DNA from: CAIWHR01 sp963773195
GTDB lineage: Bacteria > Pseudomonadota > Gammaproteobacteria > Burkholderiales > Casimicrobiaceae
Length of the DNA: 64,000 bases
NCBI GenBank assembly: GCA_963773195.1
Contig: CAVZAE010000005.1
Coordinates: 434,001 to 498,000 of the forward strand
Direction of reading: 5' to 3'
Below are positions 49,402 through 57,835 of the stretch, piece by piece. Both the position numbers and the translations under genes were made by a program. The notes under the pieces are model-generated. The model had not been told where the DNA came from. It searched no databases and was given only the letters and a program-made list of their open reading frames with translations. Position 1 is the stretch's first letter; each line of letters begins with the position of its first letter.

Positions 49402-50965
49402 ATGACACGCGCGGATATTCCCGCCGGCATCGCGAACCTTGCGCTGGCCGTGCTCCTCGCGGGCTGCGCGGGCCTGCCGTCGCTCGAGGGCCGGACGACT
49501 CCACCGATGTTCTTGCCGATACATCGGGAGACGCGCTCGGCCGCGCTGTCGCCGCCGACGTCGCCGCGAATCGGCGGCAAACGGGAATCCATCCCGCTCT
49601 CGCAGCCCATACGACGCGTTCGCGGCCCGCCTGCTGCTCGCGGACGCCGCAGAAAAGTTCACTCGATGCGCAGTACTTCATCTGGTACGGCGACGAGGCC
49701 GGCTATCAGCTCTTCCAAACTCTCTGGGAGGCGGCCGAGCGGGGCGTGCGTGTGCGCCTGCTGCTCGACGACTTCTACACGGGCGGGCTCGATCCCATGC
49801 TCGCCGCGCTTGATCGGCATCCGAACGTCGAAGTGCGCCTCTACAATCCGCTCACCCAGCGAGTCGCGCGGCCGCTCAATCTCGTGACCGACTTCACGCG
49901 CGTGAACCGGCGCATGCACAATAAGTCGTTCACCGTGGACAATCAAGTCGCCATCGTCGGCGGACGCAACATTGGCAACGAGTACTTCGCCGCAGGCAGC
50001 GGAGTCGCCTTCGCGGACCTCGATGTGATTGCCGTAGGCGTAGCGGTCAGCGATGTGTCGAAGCAGTTCGACCTTTACTGGAACAGTCCGTCGGCGTATC
50101 CGCTGGCATTGCTCGTGCGCGCGGCGCCGTCGGACAGCGCTACCAAGGTCGAGGAGATGTTCTCCTCGGCGCGCGCCGACCAGGAGTCGGTCGCATATCT
50201 CAGGCCGCGCGCGCATCACCCCTCGTGCGCAACTTGCTCGACCAGCAAGGCTCGATCTCGAATGGGTTAGGACTCGAGGTCGTCCACGACGACCCGGCGA
50301 AAACGCTCGACGCCACCGCCTCGCCCGACGTGCTGCTGTTCCCGGATCTCGTAGCAGCGATGGGACGGCCGGCCGAGCAGTCGCTCGACCTCGTATCACC
50401 CTACTTTCGTCCCGGCGACAGCGGCACCGCGGCGATCATGGCGCTGGCCCAACGGGGCGTCCGGGTTCGCGTGCTGACGAACTCACTCGCCGCGACCGAC
50501 GAGAGCGCGGTGCATGCGGGCTAGGCAAAGCGCCGCCGCGACCTGCTTGCGGCCGGGGTGCAACTCTACGAGCTCAAGCCGACGGCGACGCGCGAGCGAA
50601 ACGCCGGTCCATCGGGCGCGCGGTCGGGCTCGGCCTCGGCACTCCACGCGAAGACGTTCGCCGTGGACCGCCGCCGCATCTTCATCGGCTCGTTCAACTT
50701 CGACCAGCGCTCGGCACATCTCAACACCGAGATGGGCTTCGTGATCGACAGTCCGGCGCTGGCGCAGGCGCTCGGCACGGCGTTGGACGTCGACGCGCCC
50801 CGCGTCGCGTATGAGGTTCTGCTCGCGCCGGACGGCCGCACGCTCGAATGGGTCGAGCGCACGGCCGAGGGCGAGACGCGCTACGATGTCGAACCGGCGA
50901 CGAGCTGGGCGCTGCGCTCCAAGGTGAACCTGCTCTCGATCCTGCCGATCGAGTGGCTGCTGTAA
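49402..50965 (+). pseudogene. Phospholipase D family lipoprotein, multiple frameshifts
   Basis: About 520 residues when the frames are joined. The N-terminus has a lipobox (Leu-Leu-Ala-Gly-Cys), so the protein should be an outer- or inner-membrane lipoprotein. Two HKD active sites are visible: His-Asn-Lys-Ser-Phe-Thr-Val-Asp near 49920 and His-Ala-Lys-Thr-Phe-Ala-Val-Asp near 50645. Both are followed by the Gly-Gly-Arg-Asn or Gly-Ser-Phe-Asn partner motif. Frame changes lie near 49590, 49655, 50215, 50270 and 50522 (a TAG in Gly-Tyr-Ala). The family includes cardiolipin synthase-like and nuclease-like members. It is broken as read but coherent in every segment. Confidence 0.75.
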
Positions 50966-50986
50966 CCGGGGCGTCGGCGTTACGTC

Positions 50987-51367
50987 ATGCGACCTTTGCT
51001 GCTCCTGCTCCTATACCCGCTCGCCGTAGTCGGTACGGCAGCGCCGCTTTCCCCGGCCGCGCGTGCCGAGATCGACGCGCTCATGACTCGGCTCGAGACC
51101 TCGGGCTGTGAGGTCAATCGCAACGGCACCTGGTACCCGGCTGCGGACGCACGATCGCACCTCGTGACCAAGCTCAACTACCTCGAGGAACGAGGCGCCG
51201 TGCAGGATGCCGAGCAATTCATCGAGCGCGCCGCATCGAAGAGCAGCATGTCGGGGCACCCCTATCTGATCAAGTGCGGAGACAACCCGCCGGTCGAGAC
51301 CGGAACCTGGCTCACGCTTCAGCTGCAGGGGATACGCGCGTCGGCGCCGGTGGCGAATCCGCCGTAG
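50987..51367 (+). CDS. DUF5329 family exported protein
   Basis: 126 residues. A signal peptide (about 1-18) is followed by Glu-Ile-Asp-Ala-Leu-Met, Ser-Gly-Cys-Glu-Val-Asn-Arg-Asn-Gly-Thr-Trp-Tyr, and Ala-Ala-Ser-Lys-Ser-Ser-Met-Ser-Gly. A Lys-Cys-Gly motif follows. The two Cys (about 41 and 97) are likely disulfide-bonded in the periplasm. These are the DUF5329 hallmarks; the function is unknown. It lies 21 bp after the phospholipase D-like gene and 16 bp before the retropepsin gene, suggesting one transcript. Confidence 0.85.
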   Translation: MRPLLLLLLYPLAVVGTAAPLSPAARAEIDALMTRLETSGCEVNRNGTWYPAADARSHLVTKLNYLEERGAVQDAEQFIERAASKSSMSGHPYLIKCGDNPPVETGTWLTLQLQGIRASAPVANPP

Positions 51368-51383
51368 CGCCGCGTTCGTCGCC

Positions 51384-52376
51384 ATGACGCATGCATGCTT
51401 GCGCCCGGTCCTGCTCGTCGCGGTCACCTTCGCGGTCACCGGACCGGCATTCGCTGCACCTGGATGCGCGCTCAAGCCCTTCGACGTCTGGCATGTCTGG
51501 CTCGAGCAGAACAAGGTCTTGGTCGAAGGTGCGATCAAGGGGAAGCGAGTAGCGGTGATCCTCGATACGGGCGCGCAGCGGACCGTGATCCTGCGGCCGG
51601 CCGCCCGGCGCCTGGGGCTGCGCACCTGGTTGACGTCGTACTCGATGGACGGCGTCGACGGCAAGGTCCCGGTCGACGTCACCGTGATCGACGAGGTCCG
51701 GATCGGCACGGCGACCCGGCGGAACTGGCATATGCTGGTTCTCGGCGAGCAGGACTTCGGCGACGATGTGGCCATCATCCTGGGTGACGATTTCTTCCAG
51801 CGCGCGGACATCGAGTTCGACCTTCCGCACCGCGTCGTCCGCATGTTCCGCCCGGGGCCCGAATGCGCGGGGGAATCGCTCGCCTATTGGGGCGCGGCGA
51901 GCGTCGTGCGCATGGGCCCCGTCGAGCGGCGGCCGCGAATCCTGGTGCCCACGGCCATCAACGGCGAGTCGTTCTGGGCCGTGCTCGATTCGGGGGCGGC
52001 GGTCACGCAACTCGACGCTACGACGGCAGCCGCCGTCGGTGTTACACCCGACACGCCCGGCGTTACCGTTGCCGGCACGACATCAGGGCTGCGCGCGAGC
52101 GAAGCCATCACATGGCTTGGTGCGTTCGAGAGCTTTGCCATCGGCGACGAAGGCGTTTCCCGGCCGAACCTTCTGTTCGGCGACCTCCGCCTGCCGCGAT
52201 CACTGTTGCTCGGCGCAGACTTTCTGCTCGAGCATCGGGTGCTGATCGCACACAGTCAGCGTAAGGTGTACTTCTCCCGCGTTGGCGCGGCCCGGTCGGG
52301 CGAGCCCAACGCTCCTTCAGGGGCCGCGACCGACGCGGCCCCGAAGTGTGTTCACAATCCAGCACCGGACCGCTAG
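51384..52376 (+). CDS. Exported protein with two retropepsin-like aspartic protease domains
   Basis: 330 residues with a signal peptide (about 1-25). Two retropepsin units follow each other. The first has Asp61-Thr-Gly-Ala and Ile-Ile-Leu-Gly-Asp-Asp-Phe-Phe near 131. The second has Asp202-Ser-Gly-Ala and Leu-Leu-Leu-Gly-Ala-Asp-Phe-Leu near 268. Each carries the catalytic Asp and the hydrophobic-hydrophobic-Gly closing motif. Retropepsins normally dimerise to bring two Asp together; here one chain supplies both, so it could act alone. Its stop overlaps that of the convergent rocD in a shared CTAG. Confidence 0.82.
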   Translation: MTHACLRPVLLVAVTFAVTGPAFAAPGCALKPFDVWHVWLEQNKVLVEGAIKGKRVAVILDTGAQRTVILRPAARRLGLRTWLTSYSMDGVDGKVPVDVTVIDEVRIGTATRRNWHMLVLGEQDFGDDVAIILGDDFFQRADIEFDLPHRVVRMFRPGPECAGESLAYWGAASVVRMGPVERRPRILVPTAINGESFWAVLDSGAAVTQLDATTAAAVGVTPDTPGVTVAGTTSGLRASEAITWLGAFESFAIGDEGVSRPNLLFGDLRLPRSLLLGADFLLEHRVLIAHSQRKVYFSRVGAARSGEPNAPSGAATDAAPKCVHNPAPDR

Positions 52377-53609
52377 GCGGCTCGCCTGAGCCCGTCGCCC
52401 AACTGCGCGAACACGGCGCGCACTTCCTCGACCGCCCAGTCGAGCGCCTCGCGGTCGATCACGAGCGGCGGCGCGAAGCGCACGACGGTGCCGTGTGTGT
52501 CCTTCGACAGGATGCCGCGCGCGAGCAGCCGGTCGACGACGTCGCGGGCGGTGATTCGCTCGCGGTCGACCTCGAGCCCGACGAACAGCCCCTTGCCGCG
52601 AACATCCTTGATCAGCGGGCTCTTGATCGTGCGCAGGCGGTCGAGCAGGTGCTCGCCCATCTCCGCCGAGCGCTCGATCAAGTGCTCGTCGAACAGCACG
52701 TCGAGCGCCGCGAGCGCGACCGCGGCCGCGAGCGGATTGCCGCCGAACGTGCTGCCGTGATCGCCCGGATTGAATACCTGCATCAGGTTGTCGTTACCGA
52801 CGACGGCCGAGACCGGCAGCAGCCCGCCGCCGAGCGCCTTGCCGAGGATGACCGCATCAGGCTTGACCCCATCGTGCTCGCACGCGAGGAACTTGCCGGT
52901 GCGGCCCATGCCGGTCTGGATCTCGTCGCAGACGAGCATCACGTTGCGCTCGCGGCAGATGCGCGCGCACTCTGCGAGATAACCCGCGCGGCGGCACGAC
53001 GATTCCGCTTTCGCCCTGGACCGGCTCGACCAGGAACGCGGCGGTGTTGGGCCCGATCGCGCGAGCGAGCGCACCCGCGTCGCCGTAAGGAACATGCCGG
53101 AATCCGGCCGGGAACGGACCGAAGCCGTCGCGGTACTGGGGCTCCGTCGAAAAGCCGACGATCGTGATCGAACGGCCGTGGAAGTTGCCACGGCACACGA
53201 TCACCTCGGCGCGGTCTTGCGGGATGCCCTTGACCTTATGGCCCCACTTGCGCACGGCCTTGAGCGCGGTCTCGACCGACTCGGCGCCGCCCGAGGCGGG
53301 GATGACGCGATCGAGCCCGGTGAGCGTCGTGAGCCGCTCGAACAGCCGCGGCAGGAGCTCGTTGTGAAACACGCGGGACGTGACCGCTAGGCGTTGCGCC
53401 TGCTCGACCAGCGCCTGCACGATCCGCGGGTGCGCGTGGCCATGGCTCACGGCCGAGTACGCGCTCATCATGTCGAGATAGCGGCGGCCGTGCTCGTCCC
53501 AGAGCCAGCAGCCGTCGCCGTGCGCGAGCACGACAGGCAGCGGATCGTAGTTGCGCGCCGCGTGCTTGCGCTCGCGCGCAATGGCTTCGGAAACTGCGTT
53601 GGTGCTCAG
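52373..53609 (-). CDS. rocD: Ornithine aminotransferase, one frameshift, start uncertain
   Basis: About 412 residues of a class III PLP aminotransferase. Segments: His-Gly-Asp-Gly-Cys-Trp-Leu-Trp-Asp and Ser-Ala-Tyr-Ser-Ala-Val-Ser-His-Gly-His; then Cys-Asp-Glu-Ile-Gln-Thr-Gly-Met-Gly-Arg-Thr-Gly; then the PLP Lys in Ile-Leu-Gly-Lys-Ala-Leu-Gly-Gly-Gly; and Gly-Ser-Thr-Phe-Gly-Gly-Asn-Pro. The pattern fits ornithine rather than acetylornithine aminotransferase. One indel near 52990 moves the frame within Pro-Pro-(Ala)-Gly-Tyr-Leu-Ala-Glu. Coding sequence upstream of the GTG at 53531 continues to about 53609, but no ATG is in frame, so the true start may hide behind another indel. Confidence 0.85.
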
Positions 53610-53868
53610 GACCGGCCCAGTGCCGGCGGCGAAACGGGTATCCGTTCCGAGGCTCCGCGTGAGAGTCGGTCTTCCTGCAAGACAAGCGGGACGGCGGCGA
53701 GTGTGCGGGTGGGCTGGTCGCCCCCGCTACGCGTCCACCGTAATCAGGATATGAGGTAGCAACAACTGCGCCACGTCATGGTGCGAATTGTACCCGACGC
53801 CCATCAAAACAGCGAGTTGCGGTGCAGCAAATGTGCCCATGTCCGGATGAGGGTCAAAATCGGACCTT
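53610..53868. other. Region between YqiA-type esterase and rocD
   Basis: 259 bp without a supported gene. On the minus strand TACAAT (53792-53787) is followed 7 nt later by an ATG (53780) that opens only an 11-codon frame. It could be the rocD promoter with a short leader peptide or a misread start. Nothing else stands out. Confidence 0.4.
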
Positions 53869-54459
53869 TCAGTCGACGGCGACGCCGGCGAAGCGCAACA
53901 CGGAGGGAATCTCGGCGAAGTCCGCCCACCCGTGGTCGCCGCCGCCCAGCACGTATTGCCATGCGCCCCCGTAGTAGGCAACGGCGGCACGAAAGTCGAG
54001 GACCTCGTCGCCGGTGCGCACCAGCAGGAAATAGCGTTCGGGCCGGGTGATCCGGCGGACGACGAGCGCACGCAGCGCATCGAAGTGCGCCTCGACGAAC
54101 TCGAAGACTTCGCCTGTATATATGTTGACGTGCGGGCCCGGCTGCAGCTCGTCGTAAGGCCGAACCGCGGGATTGATCAGCACTGCCCGGGCACCGAAGC
54201 GCTCGGCCAAGTGCGTCGCGTAGAAACCGCCCAGCGAGCTGCCGACGAGCGTCAGGCTCGCGGCGGCCTTTCGCCCGAGCTCGCGTTCGATCCACACCGC
54301 CGCCCCATCGACGGCAGCGGCCGGATCCGCTGGCAGCGCCGGCACGTGCAGGCGCGGCCGCACCGCCGTCGGCAGCGCGTCCACCGCGCGCACGAAGCGC
54401 TGCGCCTTGACGCTCGAGGGCGACGAGCGAAAGCCGTGCAGGTAGACGAGGCAACTCAC
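53869..54459 (-). CDS. YqiA/YcfP-type alpha/beta-fold esterase
   Basis: 196 residues from a GTG at 54459. A small alpha/beta hydrolase: Leu-Val-Tyr-Leu-His-Gly-Phe-Arg-Ser-Ser-Pro at the start (oxyanion region), nucleophile Ser in Gly-Ser-Ser-Leu-Gly-Gly, Asn-Pro-Ala-Val-Arg-Pro, and the late His in Gly-Gly-Gly-Asp-His-Gly-Trp. The size and the Leu-His-Gly-Phe-x-Ser-Ser-Pro opening match the UPF0227/YqiA group, thioesterase-like enzymes of uncertain substrate. Confidence 0.9.
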   Translation of the reverse strand: MSCLVYLHGFRSSPSSVKAQRFVRAVDALPTAVRPRLHVPALPADPAAAVDGAAVWIERELGRKAAASLTLVGSSLGGFYATHLAERFGARAVLINPAVRPYDELQPGPHVNIYTGEVFEFVEAHFDALRALVVRRITRPERYFLLVRTGDEVLDFRAAVAYYGGAWQYVLGGGDHGWADFAEIPSVLRFAGVAVD

Positions 54460-54557
54460 AGCGGCGGTCCCGCGCCCGGAGGTTCCCGCACCGCGCGCTC
54501 GAGCGCTCGTTCGATAGAGCTGCACGCCGCGGTGGAAGTGCTGTTCCGCCGATTCGG

Positions 54558-55947
54558 TCAGCTGCGGCCGGCAAGGCGGCGCAGAAGCTTGTCGTGAATG
54601 CCGCCGAAGCCGCCGTTGCTCATTGCGAGCACGAAGTCGCCCGGCTGTGCCTCCGCGGCGACCGCATCGACGAGCGCCTCGAGGTCGTCGTGCACGCTCG
54701 CCTTGGCGCCGAGCGGCGCGAGCGCGTCGGCCGCGTCCCATCCCAGTTGCGACGCATAGCAGTAGACGCGATCCGCACCCGCGAGCGAGGCAGGCAGCGC
54801 CTCTCGCATCGTGCCGAGCTTCATCGTTCGCGAGCGCGGCTCGAGCACGGCCAGCACGCGTGCACCGCGCGCTCCGCGGCGCAGGCCGTCGATCGTCGTC
54901 GCGATGGCCGTTGGATGATGCGCGAAGTCGTCGTAGACCGTGACGCCGCGCGCCACGCCCCGGAGCTCGAGGCGGCGCTTGACGCCGCGGAACTCGGCGA
55001 ACGCACCGCAAGCCGACGTCGACCGGCACGCCCGCATGTCGCGCCGCGGCGAGGGCCGCCAGCGCGTTGAGCCGGTTGTGCCGACCGAGCTGAAGTGCGT
55101 CAGCAGGCCAGCGCACGGTACCCTGCGGCGCGCTGCCATGCGTGACCTTGCCATCGGGCGCGATCCTCCACGCCGGCGTCAGCGCGCCCTCCGGGGGCGC
55201 GAGCTCCGCGCCGGAAAAGTATTCGAGCTCCGACCAGCAGCCGCGGGCCAGGACGCGGGCGAGGCTCTCTTCCTCGGCGTTGACGATGAGCCGTCCCGAC
55301 CGCGGCACCGTGCGGACGAGGTGGTGGAACTGCGTCTCGATCGCCGCCAGGTCGGGGAAGATGTCGGCGTGGTCGTACTCGAGGTTATTGAGGATCACGG
55401 TGCGCGGATGGTAGTGGACGAACTTCGAGCGCTTGTCGAAGAACGCAGTGTCGTACTCGTCGGCCTCGATCACGAAGAACGCGCTGTCGGCGAGCCGCGC
55501 GGAAACGCCGAAGTTCAGCGGCACGCCGCCGATGAGGAAGCCGGGGTTGAGTCCCGTACGCTCGAGGATCCACGCGAGCATCGCCGAGGTCGTCGTCTTG
55601 CCGTGCGTGCCGGCGACCGCGAGCACCCACTTGTCCTTCAGCAGGTGCTCGTAGAGCCACTGGGGTCCCGAGACCAGCGGTCGTCCGGCGTCGAGCAGCG
55701 CTTCCGCGAGCGGATTGCCACGAGTGATGACGTTGCCGACGACAAACGTGTCGGCGTGCTTCGCCACGGTATCGAGCTGCGACGCGTCGAAGCCGGCCGT
55801 GAGCTCGATGCCGAGCGTCTCGAGCTGGACGCTCATTGGCGGATAGACCTCGGCGTCGCACCCCGTAACAGTGTGCCCGGCGGCCCGCGCGATCGCGGCG
55901 ACGCCGCCCATGAACGTGCCGCAGATGCCGAGAATGTGAAGGTGCAT
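54558..55947 (-). CDS. mpl: UDP-N-acetylmuramate:tripeptide ligase Mpl, one frameshift
   Basis: About 463 residues. It reattaches the recycled peptide L-Ala-D-Glu-mDAP to UDP-MurNAc. The opening Met-His-Leu-His-Ile-Leu-Gly-Ile-Cys-Gly-Thr-Phe-Met-Gly-Gly is diagnostic of Mpl. The ATP loop Gly-Thr-His-Gly-Lys-Thr-Thr-Thr, Glu-Ala-Asp-Glu-Tyr-Asp-Thr-Ala-Phe-Phe-Asp, and Asp-Phe-Ala-His-His-Pro-Thr-Ala-Ile are present. One base is lost near 55005-55012 in Leu-Ala-Cys-Gly-Ala-Phe, splitting the gene; both parts are otherwise perfect. The ATG lies 4 bp after the stop of the SPINDLY-like gene, so it ends the operon begun upstream. Confidence 0.9.
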
Positions 55948-55951
55948 GGCG

Positions 55952-57835
55952 CTACGCGGGGGACCGAATCGGCGAGGGCGATGCGATGGCAGCGTCGAGC
56001 GCGGCCTCGAGGGCGCGAGTGTAGCGCGTCGGGAACGTGGCGGCGGCGGCCGCGAAGCGTTCGCGGACCGCAGCCGCCGCGCGCACGCGGCGATCCGCAT
56101 CGGTCGCGAGGCCGATCGCAAGCTCGACGTAGCCCGCCTCGTTCGCCGCGACCAGTCCGGGCAACCCGGCGTGCCGCAGGATACTGGCACCCATCCTTTC
56201 GGCATGCCGCGTTCCCGCGAGGGTGACCACCGGCACGCCGGCATCGAGCGCCGCAAGCGTCGTGTCACCCCCGGTATAGGGGAGCGTGTCCAGGACGAGA
56301 TCGACGAGCGCATAGCGCGCGGCGGACTCGCCCTCGTTGCGGCCACGCGGGACGAAGGCAGCTCGCGCGGGATCGATCCCGTAGCCGGCGAGCTGGCGCC
56401 GGAACCCCGGGTGTTCGCCTTCCGCCAACGGTGAAAACAGTAGCAGGGCGGCAGGCACCTGGTCGAGGATGGCCCGCCAAAGCCCGAGGCAACGCGGCGA
56501 CAGCTTTTGTATCGTCACGAACTCGCCTAGGACGATCGCGTCCGGCGCGATGCCCAGCGCGGCACGCGCCGGGGTCTCCACGTTGCTCCGCTCCGCACGG
56601 CGGAACGGCAGCACGCAACAGGTGAGCGGCAGCGGCTGCTCGATCTGGAAAAGGCCGGCATCGGCGACGTCGGCCTCGCGATCGGTGAGCTTGAAATCGA
56701 CTTGCGAGAGGCCCACCGCTCCATGCGAGCCCAGGTGCGTGACGACGCGGCGCGCTGGCTTGTACGCGAGGATCTCCGGCCGCGAAAACATGGTGTGACC
56801 CATCAGGTCGACGAGAACGTCGCAATCGTCGGCGGCGATCGCGCGCGCCGCGTCCAGGTCGCGCCGCACGGGCAGATTCACAAAGCGATCCGCGATCGCG
56901 CGGAAGCGCTCGGTCGTCGCATCGGTGGCTGCGGGCGACGCGAGCGAATAGAGGTGGATCGCGTAGCGGTCGCGGTCGTGCGTGCCGATGACATCGAGCA
57001 TGAGCCGCCCCATGACGTGCCCGCGCCAGTCGGCCGACAAATAGCCTACGCGTACTTTGCCTGGACAGCGCGAGGCTAACGCGAGGGGGGCGGCTGCGCC
57101 GATTCGCGCGCGCATCAATCGATCGTAGGTGTCGTAGAGACGTTTCAGATCCGCGCGCGTCACGTCGAAATATTGGAGGCGTATGAGGATACCGGCGAGC
57201 GCTCCGATGTCGTCGGGGCCGAACGAACACGCGAGCACTTGCTCGACCACGGTCGCCTCGCGCGCCGCGTCGCCCAGTCTGCGGACCGACTCGAGCGCTG
57301 CACGGAGGAACATGGCTGTCGGCGCGGCATGGCGCTCGAAGGCTTCGAGGTCCGCGCGCGCACCCTCGCGGTCGCCCAGCGCAAGGCGGGTGTTGTAGAG
57401 CTGATACCACACCTGCTCGTTGGCGGGCGCCAGCGCACGCGCAGCCGCAAGCGGCGGCACGGCATCGGCGAACCGCCATTGTTCGTGGCGCGTGTAGCCC
57501 AGGTTGTAGAGTGCCTCCACCGACCGCGGAGCAACGCGCGCGGCGGCGGCGAACGCGGCTTCGGCGGCGTCGAGCCGGTCGCGGCCGAACTCGAGGTGAC
57601 CGAGCGCGAGCCACGACGCCAGCGCCTGCGGCGCCAGCGCGACCGCTTGGGCGAGCGCAGCCGCGGCTTCGTCGCTGCGTCCCGCCGCGGCAAGCGCCAC
57701 GCCGAGGTTGTGCATCACCGCCGCATTGCCCGGCGCCAGGGCGAGCGCGCGCCGATAGGCGGCGGCCGCTTCTTCGAAGCGCGCGTTCGCGTAGAGCGCG
57801 CCTGCGGCATCGATCTCGTCCCTGAGCGCCGTCAT
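55952..57835 (-). CDS. TPR / SPINDLY-type O-GlcNAc transferase-like protein (copy 1)
   Basis: 627 residues. TPR repeats occupy about residues 5-170 (Asn-Ala-Ala-Val-Met-His-Asn-Leu-Gly-Val-Ala). A GT41-type glycosyltransferase region follows: Val-Gly-Tyr-Leu-Ser-Ala-Asp-Trp, then Asp-Val-Leu-Val-Asp-Leu-Met-Gly-His-Thr, Thr-His-Leu-Gly-Ser-His-Gly, and Leu-Pro-Tyr-Thr-Gly-Gly-Asp-Thr-Thr. The His-Ala-Glu-Arg-Met-Gly motif near the end contacts the nucleotide sugar in eukaryotic OGT. It probably attaches a sugar to Ser/Thr of a protein; the acceptor is unknown. Tandem with a second copy, overlapping it by 4 bp. Confidence 0.88.
   Translation of the reverse strand: MTALRDEIDAAGALYANARFEEAAAAYRRALALAPGNAAVMHNLGVALAAAGRSDEAAAALAQAVALAPQALASWLALGHLEFGRDRLDAAEAAFAAAARVAPRSVEALYNLGYTRHEQWRFADAVPPLAAARALAPANEQVWYQLYNTRLALGDREGARADLEAFERHAAPTAMFLRAALESVRRLGDAAREATVVEQVLACSFGPDDIGALAGILIRLQYFDVTRADLKRLYDTYDRLMRARIGAAAPLALASRCPGKVRVGYLSADWRGHVMGRLMLDVIGTHDRDRYAIHLYSLASPAATDATTERFRAIADRFVNLPVRRDLDAARAIAADDCDVLVDLMGHTMFSRPEILAYKPARRVVTHLGSHGAVGLSQVDFKLTDREADVADAGLFQIEQPLPLTCCVLPFRRAERSNVETPARAALGIAPDAIVLGEFVTIQKLSPRCLGLWRAILDQVPAALLLFSPLAEGEHPGFRRQLAGYGIDPARAAFVPRGRNEGESAARYALVDLVLDTLPYTGGDTTLAALDAGVPVVTLAGTRHAERMGASILRHAGLPGLVAANEAGYVELAIGLATDADRRVRAAAAVRERFAAAAATFPTRYTRALEAALDAAIASPSPIRSPA

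Noticed and set aside
53727..53868. Remnant of a transposase or repeated element after the YqiA-type gene
   Set aside because: One reading frame looks mildly protein-like, but no terminal repeats, target-site duplication or transposase motif can be seen.
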